This document shows, one piece after another, positions 24,690-35,995 of a stretch of 64,000 nt of DNA; within the stretch, counting starts at the first letter, position 1, and the number at the start of each line of letters is the position of its first letter. The notes beneath the pieces are model-generated. The model searched no databases. It saw nothing but the letters and a program-made list of their open reading frames with translations, and was not told the DNA's origin. Source of the stretch: Platycnemis pennipes (lineage: Eukaryota; Arthropoda; Insecta; Odonata; Platycnemididae); the NCBI GenBank assembly GCA_933228895.1, contig OW121852.1, positions 53,548,872 through 53,612,871 of the forward strand, given 5' to 3'. Made by a program: the position numbers and the translations under genes.

Positions 24690-25155
24690 TATGGAAATTG
24701 TATATTACTTGGAAGTAAGAGACAACCTGAAATAATGTGAAGTTTCCTTTGTGGGCGATGTTTCCGAAATATTTTCTTTTCTGTACCAAGATTCAGTGAA
24801 AGGAGTGCACTGGAGTAACTGCAAGGCTGCGATTCATTCGATTACATGTTGCAATAGAAATATGGACGATCAAGTGGGTGCCCCTCAGTGTGGTTATTAT
24901 TTCAGATTGTATGAAGCATAACGCCATATTTCAAAGGACGCTGCTCTATAGTGCAACAATTGTAAGAAATCTACTAAAATATTTTACTTCTTTGACGTTG
25001 CGGGGGCTCAATATAAGAACCGCTACAAAATATTGAAATTGTTGAATGGCCAAGATTTTGGAGTCGATGCTGAATGGAATTTCTATACCACATCTGAGGG
25101 AAAGGATGCAAGTGATGGATTTAAAGGGACACTGAAGACAATCCACACTTCCCAG
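24690..25155 (+). pseudogene. Decayed transposase-like coding remnant
   Basis: Plus-strand translation with frameshifts and stops gives ordered blocks: YYLEVRDNLK (24703-24732), VSFVGDVSEIFSFLYQDSV, KGVHWSNCKAAIHSI, a poorly kept middle, then YFFDVAGAQYKNRYK (about 24985-25030) and DFGVDAEWNFYTTSEGKDAS with DGFKGTLK. From memory, the family pattern is DFSENY...QD..Q..HWNN..ATIHPF, then SDG...QYKN and DFG..AEWHFFATSHGKG.CDG.GG..K, seen in many uncharacterised arthropod and cnidarian proteins. Acidic residues at the first block (GD), second block (FD) and AEW are kept and could be DDE-type positions, which is inference. SDG has become FDV and HGKG has become EGKD. It is non-functional as it stands. 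Confidence 0.6.
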
Positions 25156-26311
25156 TGTGAAGCTCAATTATAAGAAACAAATTCTTGAGTTACTTTAAAA
25201 ATGGGCCACATCGTACGTGAAAGGAGTTTAACACTTAGGAAAACTTCGAGTGTGCATCCAACGAGCAAGTGAAGGAGAAAACAAGAGCCTGACGAGAAGA
25301 TTCCGAGATACACCTGCCGTTAACTGTATTCATACCTACCGTACGGCTATCCACAATTGAAGGAAGACTTGCTGCTGAAAAACCTTTCTCAGTAATCCGA
25401 AAACAATATTTTCAATTTTGTGGTACAAATAGGATTAGGAGAGTTTGGAGAAGAACATGGGTTTTTGAAGGTAAAGTAAGAAGATCAGCGTATTTCCGAT
25501 GTGAAATTGTATTTTGAAACATTAATTTACGCAACTGTATTTTACTTTCATCTTTTAATTCTGAGGCAAGGAGGAAATCAAAGTCAAAAATCAATCTGCC
25601 AGCACAGCAGTACGGCATCAGGTTAAACAGAAACGACATTGATAAATAACCCTTCTATTTTTACTTCTCGCATTATTATTGTAATAATTCACAACTTTCA
25701 TGATATAAAGGATGCGTTGGCTGTAGCATAAATAGTACGTGAAGGATTTGCAAAAGATTCCGTCAAAAATTTACTATGGCAACTCTCTGATACTGTTCAA
25801 ATTAACTGTATGTAAAGGTAAAATAAAGAAATTTACGGCTTAGGAATGCGGATGGGACTTAAAGATATGAATAATTTTTATTTTACTTAATAAAGAGAGT
25901 TAAAATAATATTTCCAACTCATCTAAACATTAAATATGAACCTAATTCCAATGCCTCTCGTAACATAATTAATTTTTTTCACTGATTCCGGAGACTTGCA
26001 TCATTCGTATGTGTGAGGATATGCTGGGAAAATGTTTAAAACATGAGTTAAGGGTGAACAATTCAATACTTTCAAAAGGTAGGATAGCAAAACTATGGGA
26101 TGTCAGGGTGTTGCTTTTGCCTAGGAGGATATCGCATGAGAAGGGAAACAAAACATCCGATTAGATGATATGGGTAGCGCTCTGTCTTCCCCGTTGTTTT
26201 CCCTTAGAGTAAAATTCGAATGGGATATTGTGGGCGACGGAATATTGCACCCGTTTCTTTGGAAAAAGAACTGAGAAAGAGGTTTCGGAGAACATGCTAA
26301 TAGAGTATGTG
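25156..26311. other. Interior of long-TIR element, unassigned
   Basis: The minus-strand frames 25412-25639, 25969-26151 and 26161-26349 (60-75 codons each) run in the direction opposite to the transposase-like remnant; the last starts inside the right TIR. None has a motif I recognise. They may be chance frames, pieces of a second element gene, or captured host sequence. Confidence 0.4.
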
Positions 26312-26950
26312 AGGAGAGTAATAATGGAAGCTGGGACGAGATTTGCCAATTGTTCTCAGAGGCGAGGTGCCGCTCTTCATTGATTCCAAGGCTGTGTTAA
26401 CTCCTGGGCGAAGCAAATAGCGATATGTACGGGCAAAGAGTTGGTATACGGTTAAACATTGGTGAGAATAAGATGAATGAGAAAGTTACTGAGATCTGAA
26501 GACACCACAGTACCATAACGTCGGCCGGTAGGCGGGCGCCGCGGTGACCGGCGGGCGTCACGCCTTCACTCAAAAATATTTTTCTTTTTTAAATGATATA
26601 TTATCTCAGAAAAACTTTTTAATTTGTAGAGGAGGATTGTGTCTACAATATATAAAAAATGAGCGAAATCGAAGGTGTAGGTACATCTTAAAAAATTGAT
26701 TTGAAACTTTAAATTGTTATAAACTTTATAAAATTGTTTATATTTCACAATGTAATCCCTTATTATAGTTTTACAATTAAAGGCCTTTAAAATAAGCCCT
26801 TAAGTACGTATTTAGCTCAAATAGTCGGTGACCCTAAAGGCAATGACCTTGTCGATTTGTAATCGAATGACCCAGCTGCATTAATATTTTCCCCTCTATG
26901 GAGAAAAGTACATGCCCTTGAAATATGCATGAAAAAAGAGCACCGCGGGC
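26312..26950 (-). repeat. Right terminal inverted repeat of long-TIR element
   Basis: Reverse complement of the left arm, ending in GCCCGCGGTGCTC read inward from 26950. It carries an additional segment of about 60 bases near 26632-26690 (TCTACAATATATAAAAAATG region) interrupting the alignment. The CpG-dense core at about 26518-26573 is nearly identical to that of the left arm. Confidence 0.85.
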
Positions 26951-28215
26951 AAAAAGTAAAATGTGTAGTAACTTTTGCAAAATTCGAATTTTGCAACGTT
27001 GCAATATTTTGGAAAAGGTTGCGTTTTTTTAAAACTACTTTTGGGATTTCATTTTCTTATCAAATGGAGGAGTTATGTTAAATTTGGTCAAAATCGGTGA
27101 TTCTAAGTTTCATTTTTGCCGATTTTCTGGTCGAATTGACGTGAAATGACTCTTCTTTTTTTTCAAATACATTGACTATTAGACTAAATTATTAATTGAT
27201 TATTAGACTGAATAAATAAGAAGTCAGTAGATGTATCCAAATTTATCTAGAACTGCACCGTTTACACAAGATCAGTTCTAGTATTTCAGGGTTTTTTTTC
27301 AATAAAATTACGTGCCATATCACATTTCGACAAAGTCAAACGTCACTAAAAATGTTTACTGAATCTGTGAAATTTTGTGAAGAAAGATAATATGATGTTT
27401 TATTCTAATACTGTGATTTTCAAGCCGAGGATATTTAGTTTATATTTTTTGAAATGTTGTAATAAATTACCAAATATTTTAAATAAATATTCAAGTTACC
27501 TTTTTTAATGGATTGCACACCTAGCAAATAATTCGAAGTCTAAGAATATTGCCTTACTATTCATCTATAGTTCACACATTTGCAAGTTATACGAAACGCA
27601 GGACTGCTTAAAACATATGTTTTAATAACACTATTGGTAGGTTATACACTAAATGATCGAGGTAGTTGATTCAAGAATATTATGTAGCATTACATGTGCT
27701 CATATCAAATTCTGTAGTATTTATTCCACAAGTCTTCTTTTGGTACATAAGTATTATGGTTATTTCTTTTCATTTTTATAATGAATCAGTAAAATTACCT
27801 TGAAAAATCATGACACCCTCTTGTAATGTAGAAAATTTAAAATATACCCAAAAGATTAGCAACAAAGGGAATGCTTCATATAAAAATCAGAACATGGATG
27901 ATCAATAAAAGTGTGTGAATAATGTATTTTAGTAATTATTGGGGGGAGATACCGTCAGCCAAGGTCGTTTACACCATTTAGTATTGGCGGGTAATTAAAT
28001 AGAAGCAAGAATGTTTAAGAGAACGGAGGAAAGTTGGAAGAACATCCGGCTCAGATATTACCCTATTCTATAGTAAAGGTTCCAAGATCCCTACCCAAGT
28101 TGGCTTCATTCACCGCCTGACTAATTATTAACTTGAATAATAACCTGGATAATTAACTTGAAATTCTCTCCATTAATCAATCAAGCCGGCATCGGTATAA
28201 CAATGAAATATCTCT
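26951..28215. other. AT-rich non-coding stretch
   Basis: No supported feature. The sequence immediately right of the TIR (26951-27200) does not resemble the left flank of the element. Confidence 0.5.
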
Positions 28216-28300
28216 GCCATTGCGGGGATTCAAATGCGGTGAATTGAGATGAACGGCTAGTACTGTAGCCGCCACAGCGACCCACAATGATCCCCACTTG
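28216..28300 (-). repeat. tRNA-like SINE head (second type)
   Basis: Read on the minus strand: GTGGGTCGCTGTGGCGG (A-box-like), then a perfect 6-bp stem CGGCTA/TAGCCG (28254-28271) at the anticodon-arm position, then CGCATTTGAATCCCCGC (B-box-like, about 28229-28246). ATTGTGG and CCGCAAT at the two ends could form an acceptor-like stem. The sequence differs from the SINE at 12.2 kb, so it belongs to another family. The body beyond the head is not identified. Confidence 0.45.
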
Positions 28301-30180
28301 TATGAAACCAGTGGAAGAATTGAGTTATCCTCCCAGTGATAGTTAAGGTTCGCTTGCTATTCTACTCTACTCATGTTGATGCAAAGTTAGAGTGCAAAAA
28401 ATCAAGGAAAGTAGATAAATAATGTGTCAAAAGTAAACTTCTTGCCTCACCTGTTTTATCTCAATCCAGTGCCAATGATACTGGTAGCCACTTGATTCCC
28501 CTCAGCATAATTAACCCTAGAAGCCGAATTCAAACGGCTCTTTGAGTATCAATCCTTGACACGTTTCACTACTTTCGACTAGAATACTCCGGGACTAAAC
28601 TTCCTCCGTTAGAGAAACCTTTTGGAGACTACCCAAGTAAGTACACTTATCTCATTATTATATTTAATAAGTTAATTCATCATTCCACTGTGATTCTGAT
28701 ATTATAATTGTAAGGAGGATGTGAGAATTTGAATCGCACTAAAATGGGAAATACTAAAATTGGTCATACGAAGAATTGGGAATCATTCAAATGGAGTGGC
28801 TCAAAGAAGGCTTTTGCATTGAAAGTTACTAGATGATGCTCACTTTGAATGAAAGTGAATGGTCAGGAACATTACATAGAAAAAGTAATGGAATTTGTGT
28901 GAAGTTATCTCATGCAATACAACGATAAGATCATGAGAAAAATAGTGCCCAAACTTGTAGAAATACTTTTTGTAGGTGTACGATAAGTTCCCCAGGCTAT
29001 GAATACAAAGGAATTGAAAATTTCTATGATAATATCATATTAGCTGCTCATCAGCATTTTCGACATGAAATGAATAAATTACTTTATATTATTATTCTAT
29101 TACAGGGGAAAAGGAAAATTGAAATCATTGAAAAATACTGTTTGGAAGAACAAAATGAGAGAGACAAAAGACGACTGGAATATTGTACGCAGCAAAGCAT
29201 TCAGTGGCAAACATGGCTTTACAAACACAACTGAAAAAGTTGCTCGTGAAAAATGCTAATTGACAGAAGTAATTTCTAATAGATAACACACAAATGAGGT
29301 AAGAATTCTGAAAAACAGAGGAAAAACTCAAAAGCTAACCTGATTCCAATATAAAATTGATGCATAATGAGAGGTAATGAAATGTTATTGAAATCATGAA
29401 ATTGAAGAAAAAATGAGCATCGGTCAGAAAAAAAGCTGAAGATGAGAAAATAGTCGAATGTTCGAAGAGAAACGAGACATTTTGAAATAGAATACAAATA
29501 AGAATTTATTGGTCAAGGGCTGTCAAGAATGTTACAAAGAATCCATGATACCTATCTAGGGAACTGAGTAAGGAGCACAAGTGAGCCAAAACTTTAAAAA
29601 ATGCAACTCTTTTATGAAAGAATAAGGGAATAAGTGAGTAGCGAAGAGAAAAAATAGAAACCCATGAAAAAATATTAGAAGGAGAAGTACAATATAGCTT
29701 TCCACTGCAAGAAAGGAGAGGTAAGAGAGTAGAGATAAAAACTTAAAATAAAAGAAAGGTCATCTTGGGAAGTGATATTTACGTGAAGACAGCCATCGAG
29801 GGAGACGTGAATGGCAATATAAGACCTCTCATCAGATTAATGGAGCAAGCATTGAGGAGTGTAAAGGGGAAGAAATATATAGATGAGATAAATTGATACA
29901 AGAATTGAGTAGATTGGCACTTTTAGAATGATTTCGGGCGATACAAATTAATGAAATAATGAAAGATGTAAAATGTTAGTCACTAAAAAATAGAATAAGA
30001 AGCTGCTCTGAACCAATACACTTCCATGCATAACGAATAGAAATTAATATAGCGATAGTAAAAAGTCGTAAAGGCAGCTGGTTGGTAGCACTTGGGTTTC
30101 TACATCTTCCAAAAGCTAGGGTTTAACGCTTCGTTTAACCTAAATCCTTACTCTAAGACAAACGTCAAATCCATGTCCTG
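28301..30180. other. AT-rich stretch with A/G-rich segment
   Basis: From about 29100 to 29770 the plus strand is unusually A- and G-rich (repeated GAAGA, AAAAG). Minus-strand frames at 29125-29331 and 29276-29497 are Phe/Ser/Leu-rich by consequence. I see no gene. Confidence 0.45.
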
Positions 30181-30253
30181 GGAATGATTTAAACCCGCGG
30201 TCTTTGAGTTTCTATTGGAGATTGACGCGTTGCCAGTCTGGCTACCGAGGCCA
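30181..30253 (-). repeat. tRNA-like SINE head (third type)
   Basis: Minus strand reads GGCCTCGGTAGCCAGACTGG (A-box TAGCCAGACTGG), GCAACGCGTCAATCTCC, and then GACCGCGGGTTTAAATC with a B-box-like GGTTTAAATCA. Box spacing is tRNA-like (about 45 bases). Changes in the B-box (TTTAAAT for TTCGAAT) indicate an old, inactive copy. Confidence 0.5.
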
Positions 30254-30560
30254 ACAAGCTAGAGGGCTAAGAAAGTTGGATTTTATGTTTAATTCTCTAT
30301 AGTGAATACCTATTTTCACACTCTAAATGAGAAATTATTATTCAGAGAATTTAAACCCTAACATATTCAAGCTATACGGAATGATTTTCTTTAATAATCA
30401 GTCAGTCAATCTCAGTTCATTTATGCCTTACGACACCTCCAAATTACTACCGATGATAGAATATAGTAGCATTTCACAGTAGGCTAGATAGAAGAGAGGG
30501 ACGATCAGAGGGCCTACAGGAAAAATATAGAATCTCCGATGCAGTTCATTCTACTCACCT
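30254..30560. other. AT-rich non-coding stretch
   Basis: No supported feature. Confidence 0.5.
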
Positions 30561-31125
30561 GGTATTGCTATATGACCAGATGAGAGGCAGGGATGGAAAA
30601 CTAGCCGCGTCCTTGGAGTTCCTCAGTCGTAAACTAAAGGGCCACCGATGTTGTATACGATACATGCTCACGTATTTGAAAGATTTCTGGTTCAAAAATC
30701 AAGAGGAGTGCGGGGGCGTGTCAAGGTACGCGCCATTGGGGTTGAAAGTACTCTTCCCGGGTCCGTGCGACCCGCGGCGGCCCCGCCACGTTCCAATGAG
30801 CTATGGGCCCCGCGAGAGAGTCGGGAGAGGCGAGTTTACGGAGCGAGTTTTAATTACCAAGTGTCATAGCCGGGAAATAATGATCGGGCCAGCCGCGTAT
30901 GGGGGCGGGGAGAAGATAGACGAGTTGGGGCGAAGGAGGTGGAGAGGGGGGGGGAGGGGTCGACAAGGGCGTGGGCGATGATCTTTTCTGACCACAACCT
31001 CTCACCTTCCCCCTCCCCATTTCCATCCGCGATACTCTCCTGCAGCATCCGCCACCCACCACGCTCGGCCGATCAAAGTTTTTGAAACCAAACCTCCTTG
31101 GATTCCCACAACTTCCTTCCAAATA
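30561..31125. other. CpG-rich GC island
   Basis: The block is very GC-rich at about 30700-31080, with dense CpG (GACCCGCGGCGGCCCCGCC near 30770) and a purine-rich segment at 30900-30980 followed by pyrimidine-rich sequence. A 138-codon plus frame (30565-30981) ends in Arg/Gly-rich low complexity, and opposite-strand frames overlap. No domain is recognised. A CpG island or unmethylated regulatory region is the likeliest reading. Confidence 0.45.
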
Positions 31126-32240
31126 AAAACTTTATGACCTACCTGCTCACACTGACGCTGCCTAGAAGATTTTATCTCTCATGACCTGGGTGACCGAGCA
31201 TCAAATATGCGGCCAGTGTCATTTTACGGTAAGACTGCAGGCATAGCAAATTATGCGTCCAGTTCGGCGAATTGATGATTAAGTTCCAGAATACATTTCA
31301 TGACAAATCTCATTATTGCACTCACGTAGCACAGTTATACAGGAAAATAAGTTTTAAAAAATTATCCCTCAGTGCTTTTCAATATTTTTTTAACAAGGCG
31401 GAAAATAAAATTTATTTACCTCGAAAATTTTACTGTGGTGTTCTATGAAAAATATTGGATAATTTTAACTGTTTTTCCTTATCTACAACCAAAAGTGATT
31501 TTGAGTTACCGTATAAATTGAATTCTGATGACTTTGACAAAGAAATTTTACATGAAATCATGAAATGTTGTCGAAATATCTTGATACTTTGTAATCAATA
31601 ATGAAGAAACACAGCTGACTTTTCACGAAAATATGTTTCAAGAGTCTATTAGCTTGAATATTTTGGCATTTAGCTAGGCTCATAGAGGGACAGATGTAGA
31701 TACTTATCCAGGGTTCATTTTAGATAGCCTCAACTTTCATCCAGGGGGTGAAATTTTCCGGTTTCAAGGTATGATAAGTAAACTCTATCGGAGCTTTGAA
31801 AACTTCTATCCCTAATATAGAGTTAAACTTACTACAAGAGAATACTTTACGAGAATTAGTCTGAATAGTTGAAATTATTTCTACCCTAACACCTTAGCTT
31901 GGGGGTAGAAAGAAATTCAACCTTCGATAAAATATTTCTAATGATGGCATTGCATAAATTTAATCAACGGCACACCTGAACTACCACAAGATTTTGAACT
32001 GCATACTTCTATTATGTAAAACAAATGGAAAGAAAATGAGAACATATTAGACGGAAATAAAATATACAAGAAAACTCACTTAAAGAGTGATAGCGCTAAT
32101 TATTTTTTCTAGAATGCTTCATTGTATTATGTACGAAATATACACCATTCTTGCATCTTTAAGAAATTGCAAGTATCTATGATTCAACATTTGTTCATTC
32201 AAAGGGAAGGCAGAGTAAGGACATACTTGAAATACTTAAA
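31126..32240. other. AT-rich non-coding stretch
   Basis: No supported feature. Confidence 0.5.
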
Positions 32241-32730
32241 TCTCTTCCATCATTCCTTCCCCTTTATGACTACCCCGTTTCCGCCCTATCCCTCCCCTTC
32301 ACCATTCCCCATCCCCGTCAGCCGTTCACTCCGAGAGGCCGCCATTCATAACTTCCCCCGGCAGCAAAGGAGCGAGTAGAGCGGAAGAGAGAAATGGTCC
32401 CAGTGGGGCCGTAAAAACAAAGGGCTCGATATCTTATGGAAGTGGTAGCAATGCCATCGAGACAAGGAGGGCCGGTAGTCAATGAAATACATGCAGCTCC
32501 CGGTGTGCGCGAATCCTCCCCGCAGCTAGCCAGTCCGCTCCGGCTTCTCCTACCTCACCCACCCCTGGCGTATCTGTGCTTCCCCCCACAACACCCTCTA
32601 CAGACGCAAAAATCCCACAAAAGGAGTTTGGTTTTTCCCTTCCACCACCATGCGCACCTTCAAGCGGTGAATATCGAATGCATCCCATCAAATCTTGTCC
32701 CTGCAATAAACGCACTTGCACTGACGTAAA
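32241..32730. other. GC-rich pyrimidine-skewed island
   Basis: Pyrimidine-rich at 32240-32330 and 32500-32660 with a purine-rich interruption at 32360-32480. Overlapping frames of 66-97 codons on both strands have no known domain. Confidence 0.4.
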
Positions 32731-34189
32731 TAATAGAGAGCTAAAAATTGACAGTATATATGAAGGAGAACTTTAACTAACATAAATTGACTTTCCATAT
32801 AAAAGATAAACAAAATTAACTATATGTTTTCCACTTCTCTTCCAATAAAAATGCTAATCACGAGCTTTAGGATGAACCTAAGGTCTATTGTGACATGCGA
32901 GAATGATTATTTTATATGAACCATAAAGATATAGTAACATTATATTTAATCTTTGGGGCATGAGCTGGAATAGTTGGAGTAGCTTTCAAAATACCATTTT
33001 GAATCGAGCTTGGCAAACCAGGATCTCTAATTTGGGATGGTTATCAAATCTATAACGTTTTTTTAAGAGCCATACTTTGGTAATTATTTTTCCATAGTAA
33101 AACCAATTATAGCTGGAAGAAGCACTTACAGAAGTATTTACAGAATTTTTTCATGCCTTTAGAAATATAGATTAACGTAATGCTAATCTTAATACAGTGA
33201 ACATTTCAATGCCCCTTCCATCCGGAAGATGATTATGACGCACGTGCGGCAGTCCGTAAAACTCTTTACAATTGCTGACTAACATGTATTCAAGGAATGC
33301 ATAAGAAAAAGAAAGGTATATGGTGAACCAACGTGAGGATTTAGGGTAAAAAATTAATATTAGGAAAAAGTTCTCTGGAAAGAAATTATCCGAGCTAATT
33401 TCACAGTGTAGAAGACATGATTAAATATCCCATCCTACCATATCCTATTCCTCTACATCACTTGCCAAAAAAAATGGCTACGAATGCACACCAACTTTCA
33501 GACCTTTATAAGGAGGTAATTATTCAAATCTTTGTTTCCTTCGTTGAAAATTTTCTTTACACACTTTACCGAATAGGAAACATCAGTCCCATTCAAAATC
33601 TACCTACCCGATCCAACAAAATCCGAGCTCATAGCATGGAGAACTATTAGCTGAACAAGTCACAGAACGACCTCCTGGCCCTGCAGCTGAATGTGCAATA
33701 CCAGCCATAGCTGCCAATTTTAGGTATGCAACCATGCGCCTATTCATGGGAGTTTAAGCCCAGAGTTCAAGACCGTTAAACTCGGAGATACTTCTGTAAG
33801 CGGTGGTATGGAATGACTTTTCTATGTATAAGAACCTCACAAATTACCCAATTATTTCCTCTTCTGCTTGGATTTCCACGAAACTAAAAATAAAATTCTG
33901 ATGTAATTATTACTCATACAGCCCTCCTTATTTATATGGGTACCTTACACTGCCTTTAATTGAGTATTCCATTCGCTTTCTCCAAATATATTATCTATTA
34001 TTTTATTAATACTAGTCAGAATTGAGCTTGTGGTTATTGGTTTGGTATACGAAGCACAGTAGGCTTGTGAGCCAGGTTGTTAGTTTACAGAAGATAGAAA
34101 GTTTTCACGGATTTTATTTGTCCACCTCTCCACTGTAAGTTACCAAACGTATTATCACCGGTGTTTTAAAAATAATAAAAGGTTCATGT
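32731..34189. other. AT-rich non-coding stretch
   Basis: No supported feature. A 77-codon plus frame at 33417-33650 has no recognisable motif. Confidence 0.5.
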
Positions 34190-34570
34190 ATATATTTCTC
34201 TTGATACAACTCTCATTTTTTCTCGTATGCTAACACTTTCACCTTCAACATCCTCTACTACCCTCTACATTTTCATTACCACCTTTACCCAGCTTACCTT
34301 CTCCCAACTCTAAATACATGTCTCAAAAGCCACATATATACCTACGTTCCTCCTCATTTTTCAAAGACCAAGTTTCACAAATATACAATCCCACTAACCA
34401 AATAGGCATTATTACCTTCTTTTGGGTCACAATGATATTTAAAATCCATGTCTTTACCGCTATTGTAACTTTTAACACTTCTGATTTATAATATTTTACA
34501 GCAAACATCTCCCTCTTCATTTCCATTCTTATTTTAGCGACATTTGCTTTAAACCTTTCAAATATCTGTT
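34190..34570 (-). mobile_element. Decayed antisense LINE 3' end
   Basis: On the minus strand, 34526-34323 encodes a run ending MPIWLVGLYICETWSLKNEE, matching the IWSVALYEAETWALRKED block of the LINE at 16.9 kb. After a frameshift at about 34330, the next frame gives AFETCI-stop-SWEKVSWVK, matching AFEMWVWRRMEKVKWVE, and then a degenerate VEGESVSIREKMRVV-like segment. So this is the same LINE lineage in opposite orientation, inactivated by frameshift and stops. Upstream coding sequence is not visible. Confidence 0.65.
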
Positions 34571-35639
34571 GCAGTCAAATCAGTTCATCAAAGAACACAT
34601 CTCCGTTAAATTTATATTCTCATCTATTAGAATTATTAGTTCAGCTAATGAGCCACACATCCCAATACTTTTCATATTTATGTAAAGATTTTGCCCAAAG
34701 TAACCCTTAAGTCTTTCCAGTAACCTCCATTTATTACTGCTGAAGAAAAAAGAACATCCAATTCAAGAACCATCAGGCTTCTTATTCATTATTTTTGGCA
34801 TACTTATCCTCTTCTCTCCTTAGATGAGGAATTAAATCTATTTGTGCAAGGTATTTTTCATACTTATTCTTCACGAGTGTTTCAAACATTAAAAAAAATA
34901 CAGTTATCATTTCTCATAACTAATGAGCGTTTCTGATAATGTTTAAAAAAACCTTTGATCTCACATCGTGTTTCTCAGCATCCCTACTAAAAATCTTCTA
35001 CTCCTAGCGTACCAGCATTTCCGGTGATTCTCTTCATAAAACTCTACACACGCAATTTTCAGTGTATTCTCCTCGGATTTGTCTCGTATATTACTAAATA
35101 TCTTCCTCGTTCAAAATTATCAGCTGCTTGTTGATTTCAAATTTGTTTCCATCCAAATTCCACATCTGTGCGTATACTCTGTCAGACTCCAGATAATATC
35201 ACCAATACCTCCTAATATCGCCGATAATCTTTCTTTATATAACGGCATTTTTCATGTGTCCTTCATGCTCAATTTCTGTACCCAACCGATATAACGCAAT
35301 ATAATTTTCTTACCTCATTGACAGTATGGCAGGAAGGCCAAAATCCAGGGAGCTATGAAAAGGTATATTTTGGAGCGTTGATTGTTTCGTACCTAAGTTT
35401 CGAATTTACATCCCGAAGTAAGTGAGCAGACTAAATGAAAAGAGACAATAAGTATCAATAACAGCCCACCGTTTCATACTTACGTCTTATCCTTCTATTC
35501 TGCCAAAACCCGTATGTATGTACTCCACCTTTCATTTTTGACTCATCCATCTTGCGTCGTTTTATATCCTGTCCTTGCTTCCCTTAATCAACTTATATTT
35601 TCCATTCAAGACCATCACTAACATCTCGTTTTCTTCCCC
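34571..35639. other. AT-rich, pyrimidine-leaning non-coding stretch
   Basis: T- and C-rich on the plus strand. It could hold further decayed antisense LINE sequence upstream of 34570, but I cannot identify any block with confidence. Confidence 0.4.
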
Positions 35640-35995
35640 CGCGATTCTAACGACTTTCCCTCGCCCAAGTTATCCTCTACCTACAGACTAACGCAGACGT
35701 GGGAGAGAGACTGAGATTCCCCTGGACTCTCCTTCTGCCCCTTCTTACCAACCTCCTCTTGTCCGCATGAAATACTGCTCAATGCAGAAGAGAGGCCATG
35801 GAGAGGATGGAAGAAAGAGGGGCTCGGAGGCATAGTTTGGGGGAGGATCCAATGAGGATGAAGGGGGAAGAGTTCCCCAACTCAACTTCTTCCCCTGGCT
35901 CTCCTCAAAACTCCCTCGCAGAAACCGAATAATAAAACATGGCCCCATCACGACCTCAGAAACAGAGTGGGAAGGAATCGCGGATGTGCTCTAAG
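35640..35995. other. GC-rich island
   Basis: Pyrimidine-rich to about 35765, then purine-rich at 35790-35870. A 68-codon minus frame (35745-35951) has no known motif. Confidence 0.4.

Larger units (their letters stand above)
23580..26950 (+). mobile_element. 3.37-kb DNA transposon with ~600-bp TIRs
   Basis: The two ends are long inverted repeats, 23580-about 24170 and about 26312-26950, both starting GCCCGCGGTGCTC at the outer edge. A 120-base block (left 23705-23823, right about 26702-26824) differs at about one base by eye. Each arm has a CpG-dense core (GACGCCCGCCGGTCACCGCG). The roughly 2.1-kb interior has a decayed plus-strand frame similar to a widespread arthropod/cnidarian uncharacterised protein family that looks transposase-like. 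Stops in it and in all other frames mean no intact enzyme. No target-site duplication is obvious (left flank AATTAT, right flank AAAAAG), so superfamily is unassigned. It is a mobile element with good confidence, family unknown. Confidence 0.8.

Noticed and set aside
29100..29830. A/G-rich segment considered as a decayed LINE
   Set aside because: No ordered protein blocks could be found in any frame.
33725..33800. Possible tRNA-like sequence with AGAGTTCAAGACC
   Set aside because: Lone B-box-like match without A-box at proper spacing or stems.
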